In this document: in pieces, positions 25,301 to 32,512 of the stretch
How the letters are laid out: the number at the start of each line of letters is the position of its first letter
How positions within the stretch are numbered: position 1 is the first letter of the stretch
Assembly: GCA_002783405.1 (NCBI GenBank)
Contig: PFGG01000064.1
Span: forward strand, 62,001 to 126,000
Direction of reading: 5' to 3'
Length of the DNA stretch: 64,000 nucleotides
From: a bacterium (Candidatus Blackallbacteria) CG13_big_fil_rev_8_21_14_2_50_49_14
GTDB lineage: Bacteria > Cyanobacteriota > Sericytochromatia > UBA7694
Made by a program: the position numbers and the translations under genes
The notes under the pieces: model-generated
Database searches by the model: none
The model's input: the letters and a program-made list of their open reading frames with translations, nothing else
Told to the model about the DNA's origin: nothing

Positions 25301-26838
25301 GTGCAAATCAGACGGATACTGATAATATCGCCCTGAAGGTCGAACGACCCACTCTGCCCTCTACTTTTGGCGGCAATCCCAACCCCGCAGGAACCATCTT
25401 CAGAGCTGTTTACCAATTTGGCCGTGACAAACTGCCCCAGATAGTGGTCAATGATATCACCGTCAGCGGACCCGAAATTCAAGCCGGTGCCCAGATCGAG
25501 ATCATCCGTTATAACGACAATGATCCAACCACCGCAGCTGATGACAATACGACGGTACTGCGTACGGTTACCTTGAATAACCCCAATACAGCACTTGGTG
25601 AAAGCGTCAGCTTTAACAATCTCACCAACCGGGCCACCGTAACGGTCAACTTCTCTGCGGCGGGATCTCCTGTACTGGCCGTACCTCCAGCCGCTCCGAA
25701 TCTGAAAGACGGTACAGGTAAAATTGGCGGTCGCCTGGTGAATGGGAACGTGGATACGCCGTCCACTTCTTCAGTAACTGCCGCGAATCATCCCTGGTTC
25801 TTCTTTGTCTATCCTGAGCGAGCACAATATGCAGTAGAAGATTATTTATCGGGAGCCAATAACCGGGGCCGCTGGTATTTGATCAATACAAGTACCTCAA
25901 TCGGGGCTGGTTTGGGCAGACTCTCAATGGTCTTCGACTCTAACGGTGCCCTGAATATTCAGAATGGTTTGAACAATACCTCTGATGTAACGGCTGGTTT
26001 AGCCAAGAACCCGATCAATGGCGATGTCTATTATGTCGACCAACAGGGTACTTCGCCGAACTTCAGCGGCCGCCTGATTCGCTGGATTCCTTCTCTTGGG
26101 ATTCAAGACGGGGCAAGCACGGGAGATCCCTTCCTGGTCAGAGGCAACCTCTCGGTCAATAATGGTCTGGGTCTGAGCTATAATTTTGGTGATAAACCCG
26201 CCCGACTGGTCTTTAATTCAACCATCAATGGAGCAACCAAAACAGCGACCCTCTATGCCGGGGCGGCTTACGATACAGTAGATGGTCAAGGCTCTCTCTC
26301 TGGCTTTTACCGGGTTCGCAACTTTGAAAGTGGCACCCCAGCGATAGACCATATTAAATTGATGCTGAATGCTGAAGAATTTGGTCTGAATGTCTCCTAC
26401 CTGAACAATGGCGACTTTGTCTTTGAGCCGGATACAGATAATACTGCTGCGGCCAATAACCGCATGTTCCTGACCAATAACAACAAGCTCTATGTCACCA
26501 CCGCACCTGTACCCGATACAGGCACGGCAGATGTAGCTATTCAGGAGTTGAGTCTCGCAGGGGTTGCCAATACACTGAAATCAGCGGGTGGCACAACAGC
26601 CAATCAGTTGGTGGGCTTGTCTATTGATGGGGAATGGGCTGCAGGAAGCCGTTCTCTGTTGGTGATTGCACGCTATCCTGCCCCGGATGCAAATATTGCC
26701 CGCCTCTATCGTCTGACTTACAGTTCAGCGGATTACTCCATCACCGGAGCAACTCTGCTGGCCAATGGGAATTTTGCTACAGCCAACTATGGCAGTGATA
26801 TCCCACTGGTAGACATCACTGCAGCACACCTGCCCTAA
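19387..26838 (+). CDS. Giant surface lipoprotein with Ig-like and ten tandem beta-type domains
   Basis: Protein of 2483 residues. N-terminal hydrophobic segment ends in MTTAC (Cys30), an imperfect lipobox. Three Big-type Ig-like domains follow (about 60-150, 165-255, 315-400; each has 'D.NG.VKG' turns such as DQNGVLKG), then a run of twelve Gly (about 406-417) and a fibronectin-like domain to about 520. From about 529 to 1988 there are ten tandem domains of 125-155 residues, starting near 529, 670, 798, 940, 1089, 1228, 1383, 1538, 1684 and 1828. Each opens with a motif like PRNLYNNNATF and carries 'LTP.NGTL', 'PGTVTVTGxGTN', 'IxGP..DVNTAL..L.YTP' and 'TDTV...V'. The C-terminal 490 residues differ and contain beta-propeller-like strands (RWYLINTSTS, NGDVYYVDQQG). 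Likely an exposed adhesin or cell-surface filament; this is inference. Confidence 0.88.
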   Translation: MMYSNAPLQRGLKISIQLGLATSLLMTTACGVGGFGVGRNPLGSDARSFITQAAKDIATRNFTGNPDQLRALFLRPMVKGQLTLDDSFPLEVIALDNQGRLIDPLLLKLKFSSAKPGTITVDQNGVLKGVEPFEPVLIKVIDEKSNTSAEVEFTATLTKFTGNPRALASLQLVQRSQVTPGLGEMAQFYIVARDTLGNPIDPTRLQLDWSVSDPNAFAIDKNGLVKALSSNGDAQVIVRDPVSGRIATGTVQNIFSSKNPQTSLPTQTSGNAVTSRPEPIPAGQPGVPVSPVTLSQGETNPLQPPAQNTGTPGNPRSLILTPSLSYLSPGDRVQLAVALTDDQGRPINPATVPLQWTSSDAGLPVDQKGLVSGNYANSETKVTVSVPGTQLSATALVRTYASSSGGGGGGGGGGGGTAVAPTPQILVPATPKTSATPLSTSSFTVKVFPPTFTQTPIVEYQVTIGNAPGSKTFTIPAGAGGTVTADVPAGANLLADTTYPYSVVALGQNGQISPVVNSFGTTLLANNAPTNMIGGSKSFTGVVSVPANTAVSLNDQNGNALSAGDGSNAETLTIKFEPTAGNFGTISFSNNPALPGTVTVTGGGINGNPIQISGPKDAVNTALNNFVYTPQNGFIGNATVTMTAIDTVEGAGTPDDIDTIVFSVNSATPSAPRNLMNNNPSFSTLLTAVNSPITLKPLNNSGLTVEDTNGDTLTTVLTPTNGTLALVSIPAGVTVTGTGTNADPFKLVGPPHFINAALNGGLTLTPTANFNGAATIQMVTTATDGTDTDLLTVNVVAPSNLFNGSNVFPTSAQRMAKAATTTLNGASNKALTVLYPPTSTVKVNLDLQDSAGNNTGAAANGSLTLAGIVPGTVTVTGGGTAALQLQGPIADVNTLLTAGVIYSPQGNNTGTYKLRMNSVDVNNNVLTDTNDVVTLEVSEPPVNKYNNSATSFPPVGAPVELGFNTPLTFASFFGTALSVTDADSATVTTTLTPSNNGTLSRANLNAIPAGVTVTVGTTVASSTNNVSVTATNAQPMVIAGSPTNINLFLNNGIVFSPTTNFSGAATVTMATNDGGATDTDIVHINVLPTPENRRNDNATFTTTAIPAAPGVQENLGTPATRLLTIKNYPSAANVDVTLSVPTGKGTLLLNGFPAPNGTQGGVTFTGNGTTSLSMTGTQANINTALTNLRYTPAAGVVAAPETVTMTMSSTGGTLGDSGDTVPFSISNPPRNIYNTQDGNPVADDTAENASFPSAGARLDIFGNQALILNNTATATQPAVKLDVIDDSSLVTVTLTPANTGGNTNAIIDLTGAAPGTVSNTGAGTNASPRVISGPLADVKTALTLLRYTPQTGFTGATSFDIKVDDGGPSPDTNTVNLNVKVRPQNAFNNNATFPNTNVLIFDFAGIANPLKNDTANSDVNTAPQLHINETVHPLSVLNLSAYTQPTDTATVRLQIPSGVLNVTLSGSVTISAGANGSGDLTLSATGANIPNINTVLGTLTWTPPHLNDGAPLAAPAVLTMTSGPIPDTDTLNLLSTRTPRNLYGGNLVFTTTALQVNEGQQMLFDGGGGHGLVLSVGSQSSETVEDSPQIRVKLIPSLVGGTNSGTVNVTLSGAATKTGSGTNASPLIITGTPVDVNATLATMTFNSTAGVNGSASIAVKTTDFAAEDATGPTADSIVLDIRAKPANRWNVGTGSETNTFPGTGSPINVGLNATFAMNTANNRQLGAKFYQNGDTIDVTLKLSNATHGNLTASSSGGAIVSNSGTDTITIHSTGANSLTDLNAALATLVFNSVNSGGVVDLEMTSTNGTASDSTVGQDVIRFNVQNSTPVNSLTGTTSGFTTGATALPLNLVSDTTTVDDRLDFGQSDPTSAAAGTFTVTGNTWPTLSVSDDDSSVTSTLTPPIFGTLSDRLGTNFAGSGAGIAGSGTNADPFVFTGTPAQINAALLRLRFTPNANVTDGTVGNLVISTKDGANQTDTDNIALKVERPTLPSTFGGNPNPAGTIFRAVYQFGRDKLPQIVVNDITVSGPEIQAGAQIEIIRYNDNDPTTAADDNTTVLRTVTLNNPNTALGESVSFNNLTNRATVTVNFSAAGSPVLAVPPAAPNLKDGTGKIGGRLVNGNVDTPSTSSVTAANHPWFFFVYPERAQYAVEDYLSGANNRGRWYLINTSTSIGAGLGRLSMVFDSNGALNIQNGLNNTSDVTAGLAKNPINGDVYYVDQQGTSPNFSGRLIRWIPSLGIQDGASTGDPFLVRGNLSVNNGLGLSYNFGDKPARLVFNSTINGATKTATLYAGAAYDTVDGQGSLSGFYRVRNFESGTPAIDHIKLMLNAEEFGLNVSYLNNGDFVFEPDTDNTAAANNRMFLTNNNKLYVTTAPVPDTGTADVAIQELSLAGVANTLKSAGGTTANQLVGLSIDGEWAAGSRSLLVIARYPAPDANIARLYRLTYSSADYSITGATLLANGNFATANYGSDIPLVDITAAHLP

Positions 26839-26845
26839 GATTTAC

Positions 26846-26876
26846 TTCAGGCCCCCCCCAACCGGGGGGGCCTGAA
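26846..26876 (+). terminator. Strong GC hairpin after the giant lipoprotein gene
   Basis: A 13-bp perfect stem TTCAGGCCCCCCC / GGGGGGGCCTGAA with a 5-base loop begins 8 bases after the stop codon. It lacks a following T-run. Probably terminates or attenuates transcription, or protects the long mRNA, before the porin gene. Confidence 0.7.
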
Positions 26877-26879
26877 CTT

Positions 26880-26904
26880 GCTGAGCTATGATGCTGAGCT
26901 ATGA
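26880..26904. repeat. 13-base tandem direct repeat
   Basis: GCTGAGCTATGA occurs at 26880-26891 and again at 26893-26904 with one T between. It lies between the hairpin and the porin start (26940). It may be replication slippage or a binding-site pair spaced by just over one helical turn. Confidence 0.6.
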
Positions 26905-26939
26905 ATTAGAAGATTATTGATGAAATTAAAGGACAACCC

Positions 26940-29081
26940 ATGAAAGCAAATCATATTCTCTTTCTCGCTTCCACGCTGACTCTGGGGCTTGCGTTACCCG
27001 TTTTGGCTCAGGAAGCCACTGAGCCTGTTTCAGAGACTGCTGCGCCTTCTGAAACCCGTTTGAAGGCCAAGCATGAAGCAGATAAGGAAAATACCTACCA
27101 AGAACTGCTGAAAGAAAACGGGGGGGATCATGCGTCAGAACATTGGGCTTCTGAAGCGATTGAAAACCTGATTCAAAAATACTGCGGCATCATGGTGGGC
27201 TACCCCAACAATACTTTTCGGGGCCCGCAAGAGATGACCCGTTATGAAATGGCTGCTGCCCTGTATAAGCTGATGCAGTGCATGGAAGAACCCCTGAAAA
27301 ATGTGGCGCAACAGGAACCCATAGATACCCGTCATTTGGCGACCAAAGATGAGCTTGCAAAATTGCAGGCTCTGCAAACCCTTTTAAACAAAGAACTGAA
27401 AGAAATCCAATTGGCTAAATTGCAGTCGCGGGTGGACGAACTTGAAAAAATTCAGGTCACAGGCAGTTTTGATATCCGTTACCGTGAACGTTTGGTTACG
27501 ACCGATGGAACAGATCCCCAATCTCCTTTGTTTGCTGGTAAGAATACCAGTCCTGAAAATCGGGTTGAGTTGGATGGGACTGTGACCAAGCGTGATTCAG
27601 CTACAGAAAATACAAAAACATTTAATAATAATGTGAACCAGTTTGGGCGGGATGAATTTGGCATTCCCAATCTTTATCACAGCCCATCTGAAGCCAATAT
27701 CACCCCCGATGATTTGGTTCCCTTTCGTTTTCGAACCCATTTACAGGTAGATGCCCATTGGAGCAAATGGATTCGCTCGCAAATGGTTTTGGATATCTTT
27801 GATTTGGCCCAGGCCAGTTCTGCATTGACCAAAACACCCTTGATAGTAAGTAATGGCGGCCATGATGTCAATGAAGGGCTTTATGATGGCAACCCCTTTG
27901 TTTTTCGAACAGCTCTGACCGAAGTGATGATCCCCGATTCTACCCATCGTCTGCGGGTGGGTTTAATGAATTTTCAGGACAATCTGAAAACAGGAACGAA
28001 ATTTACCAGTTTGTTCAATCAAGGCAATTGGAATGGTCGCGGCTATGGTTTGGTTGGTTGGGGGGGCTCAGAAGTGGCGCTTTCAAACAATGGCGTATCA
28101 AATTATCTCAACAGCATTTACCGTTACTGGACCGGTGGCATTGATGTCAGTATGGTCGACCCCGACAGCATGGTTTATAATCAGGCCTCCTCGCCTGCTC
28201 TTTCCTATGATTCAGATTGGGGCTGGGGCAGCTTTATGGTGGGTATGAATGCTGGCTCAACCCAGACCAATCGCTTGTTGGCGGCTAATATAGGCGGAAA
28301 TCTTTCTTCTGGCTCTCCTGTCAAAGGTTCAAATGCTAATTTTGAGGGTTCAGGAATTTATCCTGGCGCACAGTTGCAAGGCTTGGATACCAAAGAAGGT
28401 TCTGGGCGTAAGCTGGTGAGTAATCAACTGGCTTTGCCCTCTCAATATGGCGATGGTTATGGTGTGATGGGCCTTGAAACCCGCTTTTTTCAGGAAAGCT
28501 TTCCCGTGCGCCTGCAATTGGCTGCGATGCACTATTTCAATGACAGCTTGACAGATTTCTCTGGCGCAACCCGCAAAGAGGTTTCGGCTACCCTTGATTT
28601 GGGCTGGAATAAAAATTTTGGAATCACTTTACAGGCCAATAAATCTTTTATTGGCTATGATCGTCAAAGCATTGGCGTTTTCTTCAACAATATCAATGAT
28701 TCTGACATTGATTTTCAATTGGGGGCAAATTTTGCGACCCGGGGTCTGTTTCAAATGGCAGATCTTTCAGCGGGTTCCTTTGGCGCGGCGTTTGCTTTCC
28801 CGCTTTGGCGGCCTGAAAAAGACAAACCCCAGCATATTCGTTTGATGCTGGCTGCTCGTCAGTCGATGGGCGATCGCTGGGGGATCTTGCCTGTGGGTTC
28901 TACAACTCCCAATCAACTCTGGAAAGAGTCAGGGGTGACTGTGGGAATTCCTTGGAAACATGTCTACAATACAAATCTAGATATGACGCTTCAATACAGC
29001 ATGATGCTGGCTGATGCGATCTGGAGTTTACGTCAGCCTTTGGCCCACGATATCTCGATCATTACCCGCTATAATTTTTAA
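26940..29081 (+). CDS. SLH-domain OprB-like outer-membrane porin
   Basis: Outer-membrane protein of 713 residues. Signal peptide with cleavage after VLA (residue 23). One SLH domain at about 64-112 (HWASEAIENLIQKY, GYPNNTFRGPQEMTRYEMAAALYKLMQ), which binds peptidoglycan-linked polymer; a coiled-coil stretch (about 130-172, LAKLQALQTLLNKELKE); then a beta-barrel to the terminal Phe (SIITRYNF), the signal read by the BAM machinery. This order is that of cyanobacterial SLH porins, which anchor the outer membrane to the cell wall and pass small solutes or inorganic ions. It lies just after the giant lipoprotein, behind a hairpin, and ends at a good terminator. Confidence 0.9.
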   Translation: MKANHILFLASTLTLGLALPVLAQEATEPVSETAAPSETRLKAKHEADKENTYQELLKENGGDHASEHWASEAIENLIQKYCGIMVGYPNNTFRGPQEMTRYEMAAALYKLMQCMEEPLKNVAQQEPIDTRHLATKDELAKLQALQTLLNKELKEIQLAKLQSRVDELEKIQVTGSFDIRYRERLVTTDGTDPQSPLFAGKNTSPENRVELDGTVTKRDSATENTKTFNNNVNQFGRDEFGIPNLYHSPSEANITPDDLVPFRFRTHLQVDAHWSKWIRSQMVLDIFDLAQASSALTKTPLIVSNGGHDVNEGLYDGNPFVFRTALTEVMIPDSTHRLRVGLMNFQDNLKTGTKFTSLFNQGNWNGRGYGLVGWGGSEVALSNNGVSNYLNSIYRYWTGGIDVSMVDPDSMVYNQASSPALSYDSDWGWGSFMVGMNAGSTQTNRLLAANIGGNLSSGSPVKGSNANFEGSGIYPGAQLQGLDTKEGSGRKLVSNQLALPSQYGDGYGVMGLETRFFQESFPVRLQLAAMHYFNDSLTDFSGATRKEVSATLDLGWNKNFGITLQANKSFIGYDRQSIGVFFNNINDSDIDFQLGANFATRGLFQMADLSAGSFGAAFAFPLWRPEKDKPQHIRLMLAARQSMGDRWGILPVGSTTPNQLWKESGVTVGIPWKHVYNTNLDMTLQYSMMLADAIWSLRQPLAHDISIITRYNF

Positions 29082-29091
29082 ATATATACAG

Positions 29092-29124
29092 AAAAAAGCC
29101 CCTTGCTGCAGGGGGCTTTTTTTT
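29092..29124 (+). terminator. Rho-independent terminator, bidirectional
   Basis: AAAAAAGCCCC, 8-base loop region, GGGGGCTTTTTTTT. The GC stem is flanked by A-run on the left and T-run on the right, so it can serve both the porin gene (plus) and the convergent dehydratase gene that ends at 29138 (minus). Confidence 0.93.
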
Positions 29125-29137
29125 GAGCGCTCAGAAC

Positions 29138-30124
29138 TCAGTGCTTGTGAACATAGCTCAGTGGCTCGTTTTGAATGGTTTCCCAGTGTTTTTCAATCCA
29201 GTCACGGGTTTCGTCAATACCGGCCTGAAGTGAAATTTCTGGCTGCCAATTGAGTAAACTGCGCGAATCACTGTCATCAAGCCAGTAATGGGCATCCTGG
29301 CCCAGGCGTTCACCCACTGTTTCAACATGATCTTCCCAGCGCAAGCCTGCACTTTCCAAACTCATGCGCACAATATCTGCGACTGTTTCAGGGCCATTTT
29401 GGGTGAAATGCCAGGTGCGATGCTCGGGATAATTCAGGGTCTTCAGCAGACCTGCAATCACATCTTTGACATGGATGAAGGATTTCTTGGCGGTTCCCCC
29501 CCCATGCAGCTCAATTTTTTTACCCATTCGGGCGTAAATCAGGGTGCGGGGAATAATCTTAAAGAGTTGTTGGTGTTTGCCAAAAACATTGGTAGAGCGA
29601 ATCAGGCTGACAGGGTAATTGAAGTTTTGGCGCAGGGTTTCAAGATACAAATCGGCTGCAAGTTTAGAGACTGCATAGGGAGTGCTGGGACGAAACTCAT
29701 GGCTGTCAGCGCTTTGAGCCCCTTGACAAGAACCGAAAATCTCAGCTGAAGAGATGTGAATATGCCGTTTCAGCCAGGATTTGTCTTTAAGCCAATGGGC
29801 CAGCCGGGCCATGCTTTGGGTATTGGTGGCAAAATATTCAAGCGGTATTTGATGGCTGAGGGCCACTTCACTGAAGGCTGCCACCGTAAAAATCAAGGGG
29901 GGTTGCCACTTGTCCAAGAGCGTAAACAGACTGGCAGGATTGTGTAAATCATTCTGATGAAAAAAGAAATTATCTTTTTCAGGCAGATCTGCATAGGGTA
30001 AATAGAGGGGAGCGTATTCTCTTGAACGGCTGAGGCCATGCACCTCATATCCTGCTTGAAGCAGAGCGGCTACCAAATGGCTGCCTGTAAAACAATTGGA
30101 TCCCAGTACGAGCGCGCGTTGCAT
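29138..30124 (-). CDS. NAD-dependent epimerase/dehydratase (GDP-mannose 4,6-dehydratase-like)
   Basis: Extended short-chain dehydrogenase of 328 residues acting on a nucleotide sugar. The nucleotide-binding loop is LGSNCFTGSHL; family members normally have GxxGxxG, and here Cys takes the place of the middle Gly. The catalytic motif SSAEIFG (Ser/Glu pair as in GMD, where dTDP-glucose dehydratases have TDE) and YAVSK (Tyr and Lys) are intact, as is RSTNVFGKHQQ. It is closer to GMD by the SAEIFG motif, but I cannot exclude another 4,6-dehydratase or epimerase. It stands alone: no glycosyltransferase or sugar-nucleotide gene is next to it. Terminated by the shared hairpin at 29092. Confidence 0.8.
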   Translation of the reverse strand: MQRALVLGSNCFTGSHLVAALLQAGYEVHGLSRSREYAPLYLPYADLPEKDNFFFHQNDLHNPASLFTLLDKWQPPLIFTVAAFSEVALSHQIPLEYFATNTQSMARLAHWLKDKSWLKRHIHISSAEIFGSCQGAQSADSHEFRPSTPYAVSKLAADLYLETLRQNFNYPVSLIRSTNVFGKHQQLFKIIPRTLIYARMGKKIELHGGGTAKKSFIHVKDVIAGLLKTLNYPEHRTWHFTQNGPETVADIVRMSLESAGLRWEDHVETVGERLGQDAHYWLDDSDSRSLLNWQPEISLQAGIDETRDWIEKHWETIQNEPLSYVHKH

Positions 30125-30190
30125 AATGTCTTCCTCCAGGTTTGGGCTGAATTCAGCTTAACCGGCCATGACGGCGATCGTCCAGGAGGA

Positions 30191-30934
30191 TCAGAATTTG
30201 TGAGGGGCGACCAGGCCTCGATCTTCGAGGTAGGTTTGAACGGTCCAATAGATTTCATCCCGCTCCGTGATTCCCAGTTTTTGGTTCACGGCATTTTGAT
30301 GGAGATAGGCACGATCTTCAACGGGATCTCCCCATTCAATCCCTTTGACTTTGTTGTAAATCGTGCCAAAGAGCTTTTCAAAATTGGAAATGACAGGGGT
30401 GTCTTTGGAGTGAACCATTTCATGGATGATCACCGAGGCCTTTTCGGCATCGCGCATTTTCCAGAAACGATCATCGAGTACCATATCGCGAAAATGGAGA
30501 TGGGCAGTGCCTTTTTCGCGGGCAACGGCGACCCAGGCTGCATAGATATCATGTTTGGCAAACAGGTCGTGAATGCCGTCATCAGCCAGGACAAAATCTG
30601 AATCATCCATTTTACGGAGTGCCTTGCCGATCTCAGGATCCACAGCCTCTACGATTTTAAAGGTAGGCTCAAGCGCAGCTTTGATCGAGGCTGGGCGGTT
30701 GGCCTTTGAAACTTGTGGAGTGGTATTGGCTTTGCCTGCCTCTTTGGGGTCAAAGGCGGAGAATAAATTCAAGGGCGCTTGGGGGACACGTGGATCGTGC
30801 TTGAGCTGGCGTTGGAGGGTGTCTTGAACCGTGGGGGCTTGTGCAGGAAGTGTTTTTGCCCGTTGAAGCGCAGGCGCTTGAGGTTTCGTGACTGTTTGAA
30901 GGGGTTGAACTGAAAAATTAATTGCGCCGACCAT
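30191..30934 (-). CDS. HExxH putative metallopeptidase with P/Q/A-rich N-terminal leader
   Basis: Protein of 247 residues without signal peptide. The first 65 or so residues are low in complexity and rich in Pro, Gln, Ala and Thr; the leader has the same layout as the protein at 47702-48349 (LQT.T..P.AP, then QD.L..Q, then a short FS). The C-terminal two-thirds is globular with IIHEMVHSKDTP (H171, E172, H175), a zincin-type site, and a possible third ligand in the acidic segment EWGDPVEDRAYLHQNA, where 'ED.AY' follows the pattern of other Met-zincins. Target unknown. Divergent from the phoD operon across a region with a 16-bp palindrome. Confidence 0.7.
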   Translation of the reverse strand: MVGAINFSVQPLQTVTKPQAPALQRAKTLPAQAPTVQDTLQRQLKHDPRVPQAPLNLFSAFDPKEAGKANTTPQVSKANRPASIKAALEPTFKIVEAVDPEIGKALRKMDDSDFVLADDGIHDLFAKHDIYAAWVAVAREKGTAHLHFRDMVLDDRFWKMRDAEKASVIIHEMVHSKDTPVISNFEKLFGTIYNKVKGIEWGDPVEDRAYLHQNAVNQKLGITERDEIYWTVQTYLEDRGLVAPHKF

Positions 30935-30987
30935 CCTAAAACTCCTTGATGAACCAAATGTATAAAGGTTATATCGTGGTTAATTCC

Positions 30988-31022
30988 TTAACTCTTTCTT
31001 TAATAGTTAAAGAAAGAGTTAA
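30988..31022. promoter_or_regulatory. 16-bp perfect palindrome with 3-base centre between divergent genes
   Basis: TTAACTCTTTCTTTAA, TAG, TTAAAGAAAGAGTTAA. It lies 53 bases before the start of the HExxH gene (minus) and 131 bases before the phoD-like gene (plus). The AT-rich arms and lack of a GC stem make a terminator unlikely; a dimeric or tetrameric repressor site controlling one or both genes is plausible. Confidence 0.6.
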
Positions 31023-31153
31023 ATTTTGGTTAATTAATGATTAATGTTGTCGCTGAGCACTGGACTGACCTGTGCTTTGGATTCGCCATGTGGCATAAAA
31101 TGTTTTACACTGAGACTCAACTGAAGATTGTCTTTTGATTTGGAGGAGCTTAT

Positions 31154-32512
31154 ATGGCACTGAATTTTTTGAAATCCTCCCTCTGGAAAACAGCCCTGAT
31201 CTCTTTGCTTTTTACCTCGCCGGTCTGGGCCGAAGCCGACTTGATTGCCGGTCCAATGGTGGGGCATACGGATACCCGGAGCAGCCAAATCTGGGTTCAA
31301 ACCGATGAACCTGGAAAAGTTCAGATCGAGTATTGGCTAAAAGGCTCTTCTAAATTGATGCGAAGCCCAGAAATGCTGACTTCTGAACAGAGCTGGTATA
31401 CAGCCCTTTTGCCGCTTTCGGGTCTGGAACCCAACCAAAACTACGAATACCGTCTGCTTTTAGATGGGGTGCCGATCAAGAAAGACTATTCCTTGCGTTT
31501 TCATACCCCAATCGAGTGGGCACCGGGTCAAACAGCACCTGATTTTGAAGTCATTACAGGTTCCTGCTATTACGTTAACGATGAATGGATGAAAATGCTG
31601 GGCATCGAATATGGTGGGCCTTTGCAGATTTTTACCACGATGGAAAAACATCCGGCAGACTTTATGCTCTGGTTGGGTGACAATATCTACCTGGCTCCTT
31701 TGGATGTCTCCAACCGCTGGCGCATGAATTCCCGCTATCGCAAACAGCGCTCCCAGACCTTGATTCAGCCTCTTTTAGGCAGAATGCCACAATATGCAAT
31801 TTGGGATGACCATGATTTTGGCCCCAATAATTCGACGAAAAATTTTCCGCTGAAAGATGTTTCGCTTGAATTGTTCAAAGCCTATTGGGCCAATCCCCGC
31901 TATGGGCTATTAACTGAAAACGGCACCTGGTCGCGGTTTCGCTGGAATGATATAGACTTTTTTCTGACCGATGGTCGTTATTATCGCGATGCCTTAAAGG
32001 TGCCTGAAGATCAACGAAGGATGCTGGGCTCCGTTCAAATGGCCTGGCTCAAAAATGAATTGAAGGCCAGCCGCTCTCCCTTTAAGATGGTTGTGGTGGG
32101 TAGCCCTGTTTTTAACCCCTATTATGATGAAAGTTTTGCGATGTACCCGCTGGAGTATCAAGAATTGCTGGAGTTTATCCGCCAGGAAAAAATTGAAGGT
32201 GTTGTCTTTCTTTCAGGTGATCGGCATCACTCAGATTTGCATGTTTTGAAACTGCCCGGTGTGTATACCCTTTATAATTACACCAATTCTCCCCTGACCA
32301 GCTCTCCGACCAAAATCATGAACAGCCAGGAATTGAATGATCCTGAGCGCGTGCCTGGAACGCTTGTAAAAGAACGCAACTATGGGGTTTTAAAATTTTC
32401 GGGGCCCGCAGGCCAACGTGTTTTGACGCTCGAAACCCGAGATGGTTCAGGCAAACTCTTTTGGGCCCACGAGATTAAAGAAGAAGATCTGCGGTTTCAG
32501 CCAACTCCATGA
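31154..32512 (+). CDS. PhoD-like alkaline phosphatase/phosphodiesterase
   Basis: Exported metallophosphoesterase of 452 residues. Signal peptide with cleavage in VWAEA near residue 27; N-terminal fibronectin-like domain (about 35-125; SSQIWVQTDEPGKVQIEYW); then the PhoD core with GSCYYVNDEW, WLGDNIY (Asp-x-Asn), WDDHDFGPNNS (metal-binding Asp and His) and FLSGDRHHSDLH. PhoD enzymes use Ca/Fe and split phosphodiesters and monoesters, releasing phosphate outside the cytoplasm. GGAGGAGC gives a strong ribosome binding site. The stop overlaps the next start (ATGA), so it is coupled to the nucleotide-carrier-like gene, which suggests use of external nucleotides or phosphate. Confidence 0.88.
   Translation: MALNFLKSSLWKTALISLLFTSPVWAEADLIAGPMVGHTDTRSSQIWVQTDEPGKVQIEYWLKGSSKLMRSPEMLTSEQSWYTALLPLSGLEPNQNYEYRLLLDGVPIKKDYSLRFHTPIEWAPGQTAPDFEVITGSCYYVNDEWMKMLGIEYGGPLQIFTTMEKHPADFMLWLGDNIYLAPLDVSNRWRMNSRYRKQRSQTLIQPLLGRMPQYAIWDDHDFGPNNSTKNFPLKDVSLELFKAYWANPRYGLLTENGTWSRFRWNDIDFFLTDGRYYRDALKVPEDQRRMLGSVQMAWLKNELKASRSPFKMVVVGSPVFNPYYDESFAMYPLEYQELLEFIRQEKIEGVVFLSGDRHHSDLHVLKLPGVYTLYNYTNSPLTSSPTKIMNSQELNDPERVPGTLVKERNYGVLKFSGPAGQRVLTLETRDGSGKLFWAHEIKEEDLRFQPTP

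Noticed and set aside
21216-25766. Several long reading frames on the minus strand inside the giant lipoprotein gene
   Set aside because: They run over the ten-repeat region, where Thr/Asn/Val codons keep stops rare on the other strand; the repeats give the antisense frames a false, valine-rich look. No SD or family motif.
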